From the NCBI GenBank assembly GCA_035079385.1, contig JAVHKY010000066.1, positions 434,001 through 498,000 of the forward strand: DNA of 64,000 nt, written 5' to 3'. This document shows positions 21,397 through 33,361 of this stretch, in pieces; position 1 is the stretch's first letter, and every line of letters starts with the position of its first letter. A program made the position numbers and the translations under genes. Under the pieces are notes generated by a model, which saw nothing but the letters and a program-made list of their open reading frames with translations, did not search any database and was not told the origin of the DNA. Origin of the DNA: Aspidiotus rigidus (lineage: Eukaryota > Arthropoda > Insecta > Hemiptera > Diaspididae).

Positions 21397-22089
21397 CTTG
21401 TTGCGTCACATATTCACATTTGGACCATATTATCCGTGCTGGTGTGACGTCAGCACGTTCTGGAAACATGAACAACCTCACCCGTATTTGTGAAGCACCA
21501 CTTACCCGAGTTTACTGTATTTTTGTTCAAAACAAACTATCAATTCCTGTAAGAAGTGCATGGGAACGTTTTGATGACACATTCTTATTTAAATGTAAGC
21601 AAAAAATAGGAAAAGAAAAGTTCATATTTAGAATCTGGAAGTTCTGAAGTATTCATATGTACCTGTAATTCTTTATTGATCTTTTGTTTTCAAATATCAA
21701 TAAATGATCGAAAGGAGTTAATTTTTGTTTTGAACACAAATGGTAAACTGGGATAAGACTGTGTTAAAGTGGGGTTACAAAAAAATACGGTCTATTGTTC
21801 ATGCTCGATCTACAAGGCATGAACCACTTGCAATCGCTTTGTTTTTGTTCTTTCTTCAGCCTATTGATTGTTGCTATGTTCGCCGACCTTTCCATGTCAA
21901 GTTTTAATGTGCAATAATGTAATTGGTATTGTACAACAATGCGATTGTTGTACTACAAAGAGAAAACAGTTTTTGTATACCTGTATGAAGTGTGTGATTG
22001 TGTTTTCTGTTTTGATTTGCGACGTGCTTCATCGGTACCTATCGGATAATGTTGGAAGATTTTAATAACAAATTGTAAAACGTCACATA
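21397..22089. other. No gene recognised
   Basis: Two modest frames (21369-21647 and 21868-22065) lack recognisable domains. An AATAAA lies near 21700 but no gene could be attached to it. Confidence 0.35.
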
Positions 22090-22565
22090 ACGTCATAATC
22101 CTCTTCGTTCACGCCTAGGTCACAGCATCGTTGTATTCAAATTAATTTCGAGATTTGTGATCGATGGTGCTTAGGGAAAGTAAACAAACTTTTTTTACAC
22201 GGACTTTTCCATAAGAAGAAAAATTGAATTCGATCATTTGCTCATATATAAGTATTTAAATACGGTAGAAGAATAAAGTGAGAAATGAAACATACATTCT
22301 CAAATAGGTACTTGAGATCTTCCAGATCTTGATTATCAACGTTGAATTCCTTATTACCTATTTATTTCTCATTTTGAAATACTAACACATGATCAAAATG
22401 TTCCCTGTGTATTCTTATGGGAGTCGATAATATGTTCTAAGCACCATCGCATGATACTATCGCAAAATTTTGCGATACTATCGCAGAATATCGCGCACTA
22501 TCGATCAAAATTGCTCGATGTTAGCAGTTAGTGACCTCACGTGAACGAAATTAAAGGATTCGCTG
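22090..22565. mobile_element. Probable inverted-repeat element
   Basis: CTTCGTTCACGCCTAGGTCAC (22102) matches inverted GTGACCTCACGTGAACGAA (22530), and CGATGGTGCTTA (22162) matches inverted TAAGCACCATCG (22439). A run of short ATCGCA/TGCGAT palindromes lies at 22445-22520. Borders are not defined. Confidence 0.5.
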
Positions 22566-23393
22566 CAGTCTGCCAATCGTGAGTGTTTCAGGAGCTGGCG
22601 CATTATCAAATTTTTTCGAAAATATGATAGGTGGATGATAACGCATAAATTTCATTTTACCTACGTGCGTACTTCAACTTATAAAAGTTTTTCTGATTTG
22701 AATGTCCGATGAGTAAGAAGATTAGGTATTGAATATATTCAATACACATTATTGGTTGAGTCGTTAGAAAGCGAGGAACGTGTAAAGGAGAAACGAGTTA
22801 ACCAGAAACTGGTGCAGAATAGAATTCCTCCACTATCGTTAGCTCGCGAAGAATTAGCCTACGTTATCCTGAAATATTGGTACCACCTGAACGATAGCCG
22901 ATTTAAAAGAGGGAGTATTCGTTTGATTACGTAGGTACCGGAATAGAATTCAAGTGATGAGATCAATTGACATACCGGTATGTAAGGATATGGTATAGTA
23001 TTGGTGAGCAATCCTTTGCGTAGGTATAATCTTTCATGTTTCATTTTATTTCTTTTCTTTTAATTTTTTTTTCAATTAATGAGCTAATAAGAGCCTGTCA
23101 TTAGGGAGTTATAAGCTTGGTTTTGTTAGTAGAAGTGACACGGTCCTACTCTTTGAGTATTCTGTCACCTTGGTGTTGTTATTGAGTTCAGATGTGGGAG
23201 AGGGAATGAGAGGATGAGAGAAGCATAAGATGAGGGATGAGAAGTGTATGTGTATGAGTCTAGAGTGACTGATTCTGTGGCTAATCCTTATAGACAAATT
23301 TCCTCTGACGTCATACAGATGACAAGAATACCCGTTCCAGTGTTTATGATCTGACAAGAGTACCCGTTCTGGTGTTTTTGATTTGGTTGCTCG
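22566..23393. other. No gene recognised; first of three related segments
   Basis: The part from about 23080 (GAGCTAATAAGAGCCTGTCA, then GGGATGAGAAGTG) resembles segments at 24190-24480 and 24500-24740 in the same order. It is probably a degenerate direct repeat. Confidence 0.4.
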
Positions 23394-23586
23394 CATAAGA
23401 ATACACGGGGAGCAAAGATCTAGGTATAAATATACAAAAACTACACGGTGAACTTGACGTTAAAATTAGTATTTTCAATTTAGATGGTTCCTAGAACGTG
23501 TCCATGTACTTTTGGTTATTAAGAAATGGCTTATTTCCAAATAGTACGGTAACACTTCACTCTTTGCTCCCTGTGTTATTCTTATG
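23394..23586. mobile_element. Small inverted-repeat element
   Basis: CATAAGAATACACGGGGAGC (23394) and its inverted counterpart GCTCCCTGTGTTATTCTTATG (23566) form 24-bp ends with few mismatches. Related ends occur singly at 12500, 21258 and 22403, indicating a dispersed family. Confidence 0.6.
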
Positions 23587-25015
23587 GGAGTCAAAAGTCT
23601 CCTAAGCCATCGTGGCAACACTGATTCCTAACTATGACGTAGGCAGGAAATCGGTCTATTCACACTCGGCACTCCGTGGCAACAACATGAGACTACGCGC
23701 GAGGTACACAACGTAGTTTTCAATAACACTTTGATTCCAACATCAAATTCTTTTGAGATACTCGGGTTGAAGGTGGGGCGTATAATGACGCGATGCTCCT
23801 GCTCCCACGCTCGCAAAATGGGATGGGGCGGTTGCTATTGCATAACTCTTTTGAGTTTCTATCCATAAGTGTGCGTTTTTAATTCTCTTAAAGATAACAT
23901 TTTTCGGTTATTCTCTCATACCTAGATTGTGATGAGAGCTTGAATAAAAATTATGATCGGATGAAGAGAAGAGCAGCTGGAAATAACATAGAATGATGTT
24001 CGGGAATTGGAGATGATCAAGAATGAATTATGAGGAGAGGGGCTAGAGATGGTGAGGATATATGTGAGCCTCATTGAGAAATCGATTTATGGAATAAGTT
24101 GGAGTTATGAAGAAAGGATTTAAGCGAAATGATTACTTGTAGGCAGAGGTAAAAATTATTTCATTTTTTTTATTTACATTTAGATTTCTTTTGAATTGAC
24201 GAGTTACTAAGAGAGTGTCACAGAGCTATGAGCTCAGTGGTTTTGAAAAGTGAAGATATCTGGAAAAAGGAATTTAATTGTTAGAAGAATTGAAAGATGT
24301 TGACAACAAATGGAGAGTCATCTGATAGTGCTTCTATGTGATTGTGAGAGATAAGTCAGGAGTTCGGGAGTAAAACTAGGCTAATTTGGGACAGGAAAAG
24401 ATATGTTGAATGAGGGAGGTATCAGAATCGCAATGAGAGCATGAAAGAAGGATAAGATAAGTGATGAGATGGGTGTGTGTGTGTGAGTGTACAACAAAAA
24501 GATGCTTGAGAATCGGAGATGATCAAGAATGAATTTGAGAGGCAAGAGATGGTGAGGATGTGTGTATCATTATTGAGAAAACGATTTATTGAATAAATTG
24601 GAGTACTAGGGTTAACTTTTAAGCAAAAAACTTGGTTGTAGGTACAGGTGAAAAGTCGTAGCCGCGTAAGCATTTTAATTCTACTTGTCTGGATTTATTT
24701 TTTCATTATTTATGTTTCTTTTGACTGTTAAATAGGTAAGTGTCCTAATTCATATTTCACTGCAATCAAGTTGAATAAACATTTTCTTTTTCCGCCCCTA
24801 ACTATTTCTGTTTTTATTTGCTTCAGGGCTGGGCCATCTTTTTATTTTCAATTTCCGTCCGTAGAGTATACCGAGAACTCTACTCGGAGGAAGAGTTTTT
24901 CTTCCGGCGTAACTTCCCCTTAGAGCGTCGTATGTTGGGCGGGTTCTCAGCTTTGAACTAATCAATAATCTACCTTTGATCTTTCTAAATTTGGTTCTTC
25001 TCAGTTTTTTCTATA
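23587..25015. repeat. Two divergent direct copies of a 200-bp segment
   Basis: GAGATGATCAAGAATGAATT starts both copies (24012 and 24509). They share AGAGATGGTGAGGAT, GAGAAATCGATTTAT / GAGAAAACGATTTAT and a GTAGG-AGGTGAAAA-type tail. At 24607 GGGTTAACTTTTAAGCAAAA resembles the outer end of the Penelope element at 27580. No coding region was recognised. Confidence 0.5.
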
Positions 25016-25918
25016 GGGGAGAGACGCCAATTACGGAACGGGCTCCTAATACCGAATGGGCTGATATCTCGGAACGTAAATGTTGCAACCACTCGAGAGT
25101 AGGCGGAAATGGAAGAGCATTAAAAAAAATGATATCCAGTATCGAATCGGCTTAGGTTCTATGATCAAAGGACCGTTGAAAAACATTTTTATTTTTTTCT
25201 CGTCATTTCGACGAAATTTTTCTTGTGTTAAATTTCAATTTTACTGACGACCAAATCATCCGAAGGAGTAAACCAATTCGTAAAGATGAATAGAAAAGTA
25301 TGTAATGCCTTTTTTGGCAATAGAATGAATTTTTTGAGTTTCTTTGTGGTCAATAATGGTAAAAAGCCGAAATTGCCTAATATGGAATGATAATATTCTC
25401 GTAACTTTTTAGGCCTACTTTCACGTAGTATACCTTTTTTGGCAATAGGATGACTTTTCGAGCTTCTTTGTGATGAATAATGGTAAAAAGCCGAGGTTGC
25501 CTAATATGGAATGATAATATTCTCGTAATTTGTTAGGAAAAAAAAAACGAAAATTGTGGAAATTTCAATGTGAATTTTGTAAAAAACAATAATAAAACGT
25601 TTTTCATGCCTTTTCACTTCGTTAAAGCTTCTTTTGTACTTTATACTTACGATCAATATTCTCATTCCATATTTGGAGCCTTTCTTTTTTTTGTTTTTAT
25701 TTTTTTTTTTTTTTGGGGGGGGGGGGGGGATTTTGACATTTTTACAGAAAAATGACCATCACGCGACAATGGTAAGTTCGAAAGCTCTCACATTTTGGAA
25801 TTATAAACTAGATAGATTTACCAACAGTTTTTGAGCTATTAGGTGAGGAATTCCGATGAATAGCCTTCGAGTTATGAGAGAAATAAAGATACCCATTCCA
25901 TAATTGGCGTCTTTCCCC
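25016..25918. mobile_element. Mariner-type non-autonomous element, 903 bp
   Basis: Ends GGGGAGAGACGCCAATTA and TAATTGGCGTCTTTCCCC are inverted and flanked by TA (25014-25015, 25919-25920). Inside are two tandem copies of a 120-bp unit (25305-25545) containing GGCAATAG-ATGA and AAAAAGCCGA-TTGCCTAATA, and a T10/G13 run near 25715. No transposase remains. Confidence 0.75.
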
Positions 25919-26365
25919 TAATAAAATTGAGTGCCATCCCTGTTTCGATTAATAATTTTCTCGATTCTGATTGGCTCAGGGTTGAGCACTCTTGAAAGAT
26001 TTGACTTCTTCTGCACTGTGTCGGAAAGGCCAGTCTGGAAAAACCCCCACATGACTTTGAAATATTTTCAACTGTTGGACCTTGAAATATTTTCGTACTT
26101 CTTGGACTTTTAAAATTTTTCATTTTCAATTCTTGGACTTGAAAATATTTTCAACTGTTGGGCTTTGAAATATTTTCAACTGTAGGACTTGGAATTCAAG
26201 TCAAAAGAACCTGTTGGTAAGTACGCCAATTCATTAAATTCAAATCGCGAGAACGGTGTAGGCCTACGTATGATATTAAGTAGGCTACCCGTGATGTATT
26301 TTTTTTTGTAGGTATTTTGAGTTTTTAAATAAGATTGAATCCTCAAAAGTACGAGCCATTGTATA
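25919..26365. repeat. Short tandem motif TTGGACTTGAAATATTTTC
   Basis: Between 26058 and 26195 the phrase (C/G)TTGG(A/G)CTT-GAAATATTTTCAACTGT recurs about every 28-30 bases, five times. The rest is spacer. Confidence 0.55.
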
Positions 26366-26486
26366 ATTGAGGGTTAGTTGGCACATAGGCACGTAACAAT
26401 AACGAAACTAGTCTCGAACACGGTACATATTGTCAAACAGAGGTTCGAAAATGAACTACGTGCCTATGTTCCAACTAACCCTCAAT
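26366..26486. mobile_element. MITE, 121 bp, 34-bp inverted ends
   Basis: ATTGAGGGTTAGTTGGCACA at the left and its inverted copy at the right (one mismatch). TA lies immediately outside each end. The unit can fold into a long hairpin. Confidence 0.75.
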
Positions 26487-26541
26487 TACCTATTTGAATT
26501 TTTGTGTTGTAGATAATGAACAGGTAGTTTTCATTTGAAAC

Positions 26542-27172
26542 TTGTTCGAGAAATTTGTGTACAGTTTGTGCATCTACAGACTGTCTTCTGCAGACCTTTT
26601 TTTCCTAGCAGAAGAAATTATATTGGAATTCCCGATGAATCAAGAGATACCTACCTATTTTGTACCGTTTTGTACAATTGAGGAAGAAATTTTCGATCCG
26701 GGTACTGGTGGTAACAAAATAGATCCTGTGACGAAGGCCGCCTTATTTACAAAAAAGAAACGTGTTGCTGCCACAGGTTAACTCGTGAATCATTTCAAAT
26801 GAAGGTATGTATAGTTGCTCAATTTCTTTGCATATTTGAATACTTACGATCTACAAATTACCTGTAACAATTGACACGTTTCTCGAGCGTTGAGCGTTTT
26901 CTCCGGATGAAAGCGTAAACATCAGTACCTACATCTGATGCGCGACGTTGTCATTAATTTTTCAATATTCCGCGACCTTGTACACGGACGACGGCCGTGA
27001 CTTAGGACATGATACTGACTTTTATTTGTAGAATTTCATATATTGCTGTGTTATAGAACCATATCATGTGTTTTTGTGCTCCATAGAAAATTCTTTGAAG
27101 TGGTTAAAGGACCGTATTGAGCCTGAAGATGAGGTGTTCCGAAAATGGAATGAAAGTTTTGGTCCATGACGA
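26542..27172 (+). other. Possible decayed coding exons, unknown
   Basis: A frame to the stop at 26779 includes EIPTYFVPFCTIEEEIFDPG and ends KKKRVAATG. About 300 bp on, after a CATAG that could be an acceptor, a frame reads NSLKWLKDRIEPEDEVFRKW (27090-27170) before a stop. The amino-acid texture looks like once-coding sequence, but I recognise no family and see no donor joining them with confidence. Confidence 0.25.
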
Positions 27173-27314
27173 CAAAAATTACGTGAAGGTATAAGCGTCG
27201 ACTAGTAGGTACCTGGATTATTTAATCCCTGCTCTTACTCAACAAATTTGAATACTACTTGTAAGTTTCTTTGAACTTAAACGAATCCGTTCCTTAAGGT
27301 TACGGCTATCCATC

Positions 27315-27386
27315 ATAAACGAAAAAACGAATACGCCAAGGGGAGAGTAAACACTCTCCCCTTGGAGTATTCGTTTTTTCGTTTAT
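27315..27386. repeat. Near-perfect 34-bp hairpin, 4-nt loop
   Basis: Left arm 27315-27348 and right arm 27353-27386 pair at 33 of 34 positions around AAAC. The stem contains CGAAAAAACGAATACGCCAA and GGGGAGAGT. It is a tiny palindromic MITE or a strong RNA hairpin. Confidence 0.85.
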
Positions 27387-27574
27387 TTCTTTGAACTTCT
27401 TGTTTTATAATAAGAAAGCTGTTTTATGAGACAATATCATTTGATGAGAGTAGGTATGAGTCATTTATCACACACACCCACACACACCAAAAAAACAAAA
27501 ACAAACAAAAAAAACCATTTCGAATTTTGTAAAGAAAGAGACTCTAGACAAATATCAGATTTAAATTATATGGG

Positions 27575-29050
27575 TGAAGGTTAACTTTTAAGTAAAAACT
27601 AGGCTAACTTCACCATTTACTTATTTTCAAAAAACCATTCACTACGTTTCGAACGGATAACCGTTCTTTATCAAGTGAGAAAACGAACTGAAAAAAAAAT
27701 ATGTATGTACCTATATACTTACCAGAGGTAAATAAACACAGATACAGCGAACACAAAAACGAAATTACAGGACAATGAATCACACATATCTTTTGAATAG
27801 CGTCGAATACCTAATACAATTTTAAATTACTACAGTCCGTTTTGAAATTCACAGCTTTATCACGAGTCATAATCTCCCCGATTTCTCGGATCTTTCTCTT
27901 CCTGTTAATATCCACGTGAGCTAAGGTGGACGGATTATCAAAATCAAATTTATGTTTAAATATTCTAGAGTGGTAGGCCAGAGCCTTTTTGTTGTATCTA
28001 AGGATTATTTTCACGAAATTCATAACTTCCTTAATAGTTTTAATTGTGACCTTGAATTCACGTACGAGAAAGATAAAAATTCGATAAATTTTCTTGATAT
28101 CTCCTTCATTCGCGATAAAGATGGACTTACATCGTCATTACGAAAAACCGACGCACACAGGTCGCATTATTAATTTCAATTCGAACCAACCCTATCATTT
28201 TAAACAATATACCGCTAGGAATTTAAGAGAAAAGTGGATGAAGTTATCGAATTCAGTTTTTCATGAGGAATTAGATTGTAAATTTAGACTTATGCTTAAG
28301 AATAATGACTACCCCGACAGCTTTTTTGACTCTATAAGTAGGTAAACCTAAATTTAAGAATTATGACAGTTATAGACTAAGAATAAATTTGTATCTCTCC
28401 CTTACGTAGGTCAGAGTAGTATGGTTGTTAGTCATATGCTTAAGAAACTTGATCCTGAAATTTTTATAGCTTTTGAGAATCACAACACCCTGCAACAAAA
28501 TTTGTTCTCTCGGACCAAAGACAAGACCCCCCCCCCCCCCCTCCTAAAAAACTCAGGTGTTGTATATTGTATACCGGTACCTTGTTGGGAATGTCCCAGT
28601 GTCTATGTGGGAGAGACTTGTCAACTTTTGGGGAAAAGACTGCTCCAACATGGACACGACCAAAAAAATGGAAACGATCACACTGCTCTGGCCTGCCACT
28701 CTAGAATATTTAAACATAAGTTTGATTTTGATAATCCGTCCATCTTAGCTCACCTAGATAATATAACAGGAAGAGAAAGATCCGAGAAATCGTGGAAATT
28801 ATGACTCATGATAAAGCTGTGAATTTCAAAATGGACTGCGGTAATTTGAAATTGTATTATTCGACGCTATTCAAAAGATGTGTTAGCTGTATCTGTGTTT
28901 ATTTACCTCTGGTAAGTATATAATATCTATTATATATATTTTTAGTTCGTTTTCTCACTTGATAAAGATTAGTTGGTACTCGTTCGGAACGTGGGTAGTG
29001 AATAGTTTTTTGAAAATAAATCGTGAAGTTAGCCTAGTTTTTACTTAAAA
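27575..29050 (+). mobile_element. Penelope-like element with inverted ends
   Basis: The left end (about 27583-27985) is an inverted copy of the right end (about 28686-29043), including the last part of the endonuclease frame (HSRIFKHKFDFDNPS on both strands). It also includes the outer motif GTAAAAACTAGGCTAACTTC and its inverse. Inverted partial copies at the 5' side are a known arrangement of Penelope elements. The body holds RT-thumb and GIY-YIG pieces. The inner left junction is near 27985. Confidence 0.75.
27985..28808 (+). pseudogene. Penelope RT C-terminus and GIY-YIG endonuclease
   Basis: From 27985 the frame gives IHNFLNSFNCDLEF and KNSINFLDISFIRD (RT thumb). A shift near 28125 gives KPTHTGRIINFNSNQPYHFK and a Penelope-type linker up to 28345. 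After another break, 28421-28804 encodes SRTKDKT, a proline run from a C14 tract at 28530, and the GIY-YIG core SGVVYCIPVPCWECPSVYVG with GKRLLQH. The frame ends early relative to the inverted copy. The N-terminal RT, including the YxDD region, is absent. At least three frame breaks make it non-functional. Confidence 0.72.
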
Positions 29051-29722
29051 ACTATACACATATGTTATAGGCTTGTAGAACAGAAATAAAACATTTCGAG
29101 CTTCAAACCATTATGCCTGGAAAATTCTCATGAGGGAAGGGAATGAAAAAATTTTGATTTCTATTAATCGTAAAAAGTTGAGAAGTTGAAAAAATTACGA
29201 TTTTCGAAAGGTTAGATAGACAATAATTATTACATGAATGGAAACCAAATTATTTCAGTTTTTCTCTTCATTGATACATGTCATTACCTTATTTTTCCAG
29301 GTGGCCCTCGATTTCAATACTTTTCCCAAATAGTCGACAATCTTTCAACGGATCGTGGGAAGAATTTTCGGGAGGTTTGTGCAAACACCTGTTAATAAAA
29401 GACAAGCCGCGAAAAAAAGACGCCTACTTATAGCTTGTGCAATCTTTTGAAAACGGTTCGAGACGGTCAGTAATTTTTTCATTAGTACCTATTTCCACGA
29501 TTCCATTCAACTACAGTATTACTTATAGGTATTTAAAATTGTCTATGTTCAATCTAGATCACAGGGACATTACAATTTTGGCAATTCTGCCGAATTTGAT
29601 CAATGCAAGAGTGATATAAGAAGGAAACCGGTAGAATAATCACAAAGTGCTACCTTTCTTCAAGTTGAAGTAAATTGGAAAAGCGTTATTTCATAACTTC
29701 ATAATGTGAAATGTATAAATTA
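29051..29722. other. No gene recognised
   Basis: AT-rich spacer. A splice-acceptor-like TTTTTCCAG at 29293 is followed by a short open stretch only. Confidence 0.35.
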
Positions 29723-29941
29723 TTACCTGCATACTTTTCGTTTCAAAGGCTCTCGTATATAATCTACGATATACTGAAGGTCACTTCTCAATTGAAATTC
29801 CAAAATCCATTTCTGAGAGTCTACGGAATTTTGCACGTTAGATCGTACTATTACTTCGTTTTCTTTGTCACTGGTCGTTTCTAGCACAATGTTTTCAAAC
29901 GATTCCGGCAACATATCGGATGATAATTTTAATGTCCACAT
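29723..29941 (-). CDS. Hypothetical 72-aa exon or small protein
   Basis: ATG at 29941 to a TAA at 29723-29725. The protein is acidic to mixed (SFENIVLETTSDKENEVIV, then QKWILEFQLRSDLQYIVDYI) with balanced composition unlike the chance frames around it. The end (GTATGCAG|GTAATA) also looks like a splice donor, so it could be the first exon of a longer gene reading left. I recognise no family and found no second exon. Confidence 0.3.
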   Translation of the reverse strand: MWTLKLSSDMLPESFENIVLETTSDKENEVIVRSNVQNSVDSQKWILEFQLRSDLQYIVDYIREPLKRKVCR

Positions 29942-30196
29942 TTTTCTACAATTTCACCAAAATAACACCTAGGAGCGGAGTGATATAAATTATACTTTAT
30001 TCAATCCTTCCAAACACTATACTCGTACAATTGAATAACTTAGTACTTAATATTCCGGCTACAATGTAATGAATAGGATTAGGATCGACATAATAGGTAA
30101 AGATGATTCTACTTTGTTGAAGAGAATGAATGAAACTAGGGATCTAAATATATGCACGCCCTACAAATGTACCATGGCGGGCATTTTTAATGAAGC
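29942..30196. other. No gene recognised
   Basis: Possible 5' flank of the preceding frame. AT-rich, no clear signals. Confidence 0.3.
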
Positions 30197-30643
30197 TTGC
30201 GGAGAATGAAAATAATAACAAGTGATTGGCCACGGCAAGATTCGAAAATTCTAATAACTCCTCCTTCAGAAAAAAATAAACAGATGTATCTACTTTTTTT
30301 GTGTATTACTCATGTGTTGAGCACCTACGTAAATGAAAATGATACGATACAAAGACATATGAAGACGAATACTCGAACAAATATCTATCTTATACTAGCC
30401 TTGAGGCGGCTCGCTTGTTTAGTATTGGAAGAAGATAGATTTAAAGAACTGTGGGGTGTTACAAAAATCCAGTTTGAACAGAAAGAGATGAGAGATAGAT
30501 ACGTGGGTGCATGCATAGCTGACAGGGTGGTTTTATTGCTTTTCGGTCACGGCGAGTGTTTCGCCAGCTACATAGGTAGCTATACCATGTATCGGCGTTG
30601 TTTCTATTTTACTACCCGCGCCGGGCCTCCCATTTCACATTAA
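30197..30643 (+). CDS. Hypothetical 148-aa open frame
   Basis: A longer-than-background open frame with a charged N-terminal third, LALRRLACLVLEEDRFKELW in the middle and DRYVGACIADRVVLLLFGHG near the end. No domain recognised, no start context or polyadenylation signal that I trust, and no homologous copy in the window. It could be chance or an exon. Confidence 0.2.
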   Translation: MRRMKIITSDWPRQDSKILITPPSEKNKQMYLLFLCITHVLSTYVNENDTIQRHMKTNTRTNIYLILALRRLACLVLEEDRFKELWGVTKIQFEQKEMRDRYVGACIADRVVLLLFGHGECFASYIGSYTMYRRCFYFTTRAGPPISH

Positions 30644-31304
30644 CGGTTCATCATAATTTCCAATACCGATTCTTCGCTTTCGGAGAATATATGATGCTAG
30701 TTGGTTGGTCTCATACTATCTGGTCGCTGCCGGCACAGAGGTACCGAGGATATGGTTTCATTTAAACTGGAAGTTTTATTTCATTTTAAAATATTTCGAA
30801 AAAAACTTCACACAGGCACTGCCGTAGTCTCGACTTGACTGCATCAGAACTTGGTGTCAGTTGGCTGCTCCTAGACATCCATTTCTTACTCTATTTTGTT
30901 CTTTCTTTGTCCTTCAACCACCACGGTTCGTTATCAAATGTGCCCATGCTGGGTTAAGTCTTTGTCTTTTTAAGAAAGTTAGTCTATACAAGAGGAGAAG
31001 AGGATGTTCTCGCTTCGATCAGTCGATTCGAGACAATTTCCAAAAGAGTCTTAAGTGGCACCAGCTCTCTACCTCTCCTTATTAGTTCTTCAGTTTCCTG
31101 CTGTTTTTACATTAGCTGTTTAATAGTTCTCTGAAATGGCTCAAAATTTTGGTGCAGGTTGTCCGGAATCGGCCGGATTTTGCCACTTCTTTCTTTTTTT
31201 AAATTTCTGATGACTTAATCCTCTGATATAAACCGGCTACCTATATCTCGTTTTCCAGCGCCGGGATTTTCAAATTCAGCTAATTCCTGAACAATTTTAC
31301 CAAT
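30644..31304. other. No gene recognised
   Basis: Spacer before the copia LTR, with only short chance frames and no repeats noticed. Confidence 0.3.
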
Positions 31305-31471
31305 TGTTATAGTAGATCCGCCATCATACTGGTCGGTAGATGGTTTCTCATATTATACACCACAGTTAGTAGTGCTATTAATTAGTAGGTAGCCAGTAAT
31401 ATCTGTATGCATTGGAGGCATGTTATAGAGGTAAGATAAGCGTAGAACAAAGTACTTGCTCATCTTCAACA
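31305..31471 (-). repeat. Probable 3' LTR of copia element 1
   Basis: On the minus strand a purine tract (GGGAGGGGG) is followed by TGTTGAAGATG, and the segment can end at ACTATAACA, giving the TG...CA borders of an LTR of about 167 bp. The 5' LTR is not present in the window, so the length is inferred from these borders alone. Confidence 0.5.
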
Positions 31472-31738
31472 CCCCCTCCCATGCCGATGGATGAAAGATA
31501 TTATGGGAAGTAGTACAATAGACAAACCAAGAAGAAACTTCTGATTGTACAAAGTACAGTTTTAATCGTTTTATAATATCCAAAAATTTCATTATAATTT
31601 AGAGTACCTACCTAGGTTATTGAAAAATTAAAGAAACATAGGTACGTATTTGTAATTAGAACTAGATAGGTATACTTACCTTAAATTTGTGCACAAGTAT
31701 ATAATTTCAAGAGTCCGTATAGATTAGACGTAATCATT

Positions 31739-33300
31739 CTAATCGCAGGAAGGTTCATTATTAGATTGAACCTGTGTTAATAGGTGAGTTCGCAGCTTCA
31801 GAAAGGTATCGGGTGGCAGTGGTTTTGTAAATACATCTGCCAATTGTTCTTTCCCAGACACTTTAAATGCTTTTAATAGATTATTTTCGAATAATTTTTG
31901 AAAATGTAAGTAGGTACTTTTTCTCTATATGACGAAGACGACCGCGGGACATTTTGATTGTTTGTATTATGCAGCCATTATTGTCTTCATAGAGAGGAAT
32001 TGGAAAAATGTTTTTACATAATATAGTTTCTTCTATTAGTCGACCAATAAAGAGAATATCATGAGCATTGCCATGTATTCTGCTTCAGTCGTTGATTCAG
32101 TATGGGTTACTTGCGTTGACGAGAACGCCAAGCAACTAGATTGCCATGATAACGAATGAGGTAGCCTGTTGTGGACTTACCCGTTTTCCCGTCATTACAG
32201 AAGGATGCATCTACATAAATGTCAACTACCTACATTAGGTTACTTTGATCATATTTGAGACCAAGATTTAAAGTGCCCCTTAAGTAGCGAACAATTCGTT
32301 TTACCATAGTATAATAGGTGGGAGTTGGTTCATTCTGAAAACGTGCAAAGAAATGCACAGCAAATGTACCGGGTAATATCCGGTCGAGTAGTGTTTGTAA
32401 GAAACATTAGGGACCCAACTGCCCTGCGATAGTTAAATGGTGTTTGAATCGTTTGAGTTTTATCGTTCTCGCTATTTTTGAGAATGGGTGACTGAACGCT
32501 ATTACATTCCTGCATATGGAATTGTTTTAAAATAGTTTCAGCATACCTTTTTTGATTTAAAGAAATATTTTTATCAGAGTCAATTGATACGTCAATTCCC
32601 AAAAATCGAGTAGGAAAACCGACTATTTTAATGTCAAATTCAGTGGAGAGGAGGTCTGCAGTAGCTTTAATTTGCAGGTCATCCTCGCACGCAATGAGTG
32701 TGTCATCAATGTAACATAAAAGCAAAATTTTGGTTTTATTTTCAGTTTCAGTGTAAAAACAGGATTCTTGGCAGCTTCATTCAAAGCCATGTTCGCAAAG
32801 AAAAGCATCCATTCTTTGATACCAACATTTAGGAGATATAGCAAACCCATAGAGGGCTCGATTTAATTTAGCAATCTGCATTTTTGGATCACCTTCCACT
32901 CCTGGGGGAAGTGAAATGTATTTCGTCGATCAATGGAAGTATGTAAGAATGCCGCTTTAACATTGATTTGTAAGATTGATAATTTGGCAAATGAGGTATG
33001 AGCAAATAACCATCGAGTGGTGTCCATGCTTGGGGTAGGGGATGTCTTATCAGCTGTAGAATAAACTTCACTGTCTCGACATCCTCTACCCACAATTCTT
33101 GCTTTCTTTTTCCCGTCAGATTTATGACAGAATAACCATTTTACTGGAACAACTGGGATTGATTTTTCACGGGGTACTAGGCCTACTGTCCATACTTTAT
33201 ACATACAATTGAGTTCATCTTGAATTGCAGCTTTCCACAAATGAGCCTTGTCACCAGTGGTAGCTTATTGTTTGTAGATAAGTGGTACAAGAGTTAAATC
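31739..33300 (-). pseudogene. Copia RT and RNase H, frameshifted
   Basis: Frame one (33240-32863) has the RVT_2 start: WKAAIQDEL, VPVKWLFCHK, KARIVGRGC and a QINVKAAFLH palm motif where D is replaced by N. After a break near 32800 the active-site motif YIDDTLIA appears (about 32705), followed by FLGIDV, QKRYAETILKQF and RRAVGSLMFLTN. RNase H is recognised downstream by TTEAEYMAM (near 32080) and the C-terminal ADVFTKPLPP and KLRTHLLTQV, ending at a TAG at 31739-31741. At least two frame breaks and the altered palm residue indicate a dead copy. Confidence 0.75.
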
Positions 33301-33361
33301 AAGAAATTTGTTATCAAATTGCCCAATTTCAGATTCACAGGCTGATGGTAATTTACACGAT

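Noticed and set aside
27575..29050. Hammerhead ribozyme, often found in Penelope-like elements
   Set aside because: I looked for CTGATGA with a GAAA partner and a cleavage-site strand near both ends and found no convincing core arrangement.
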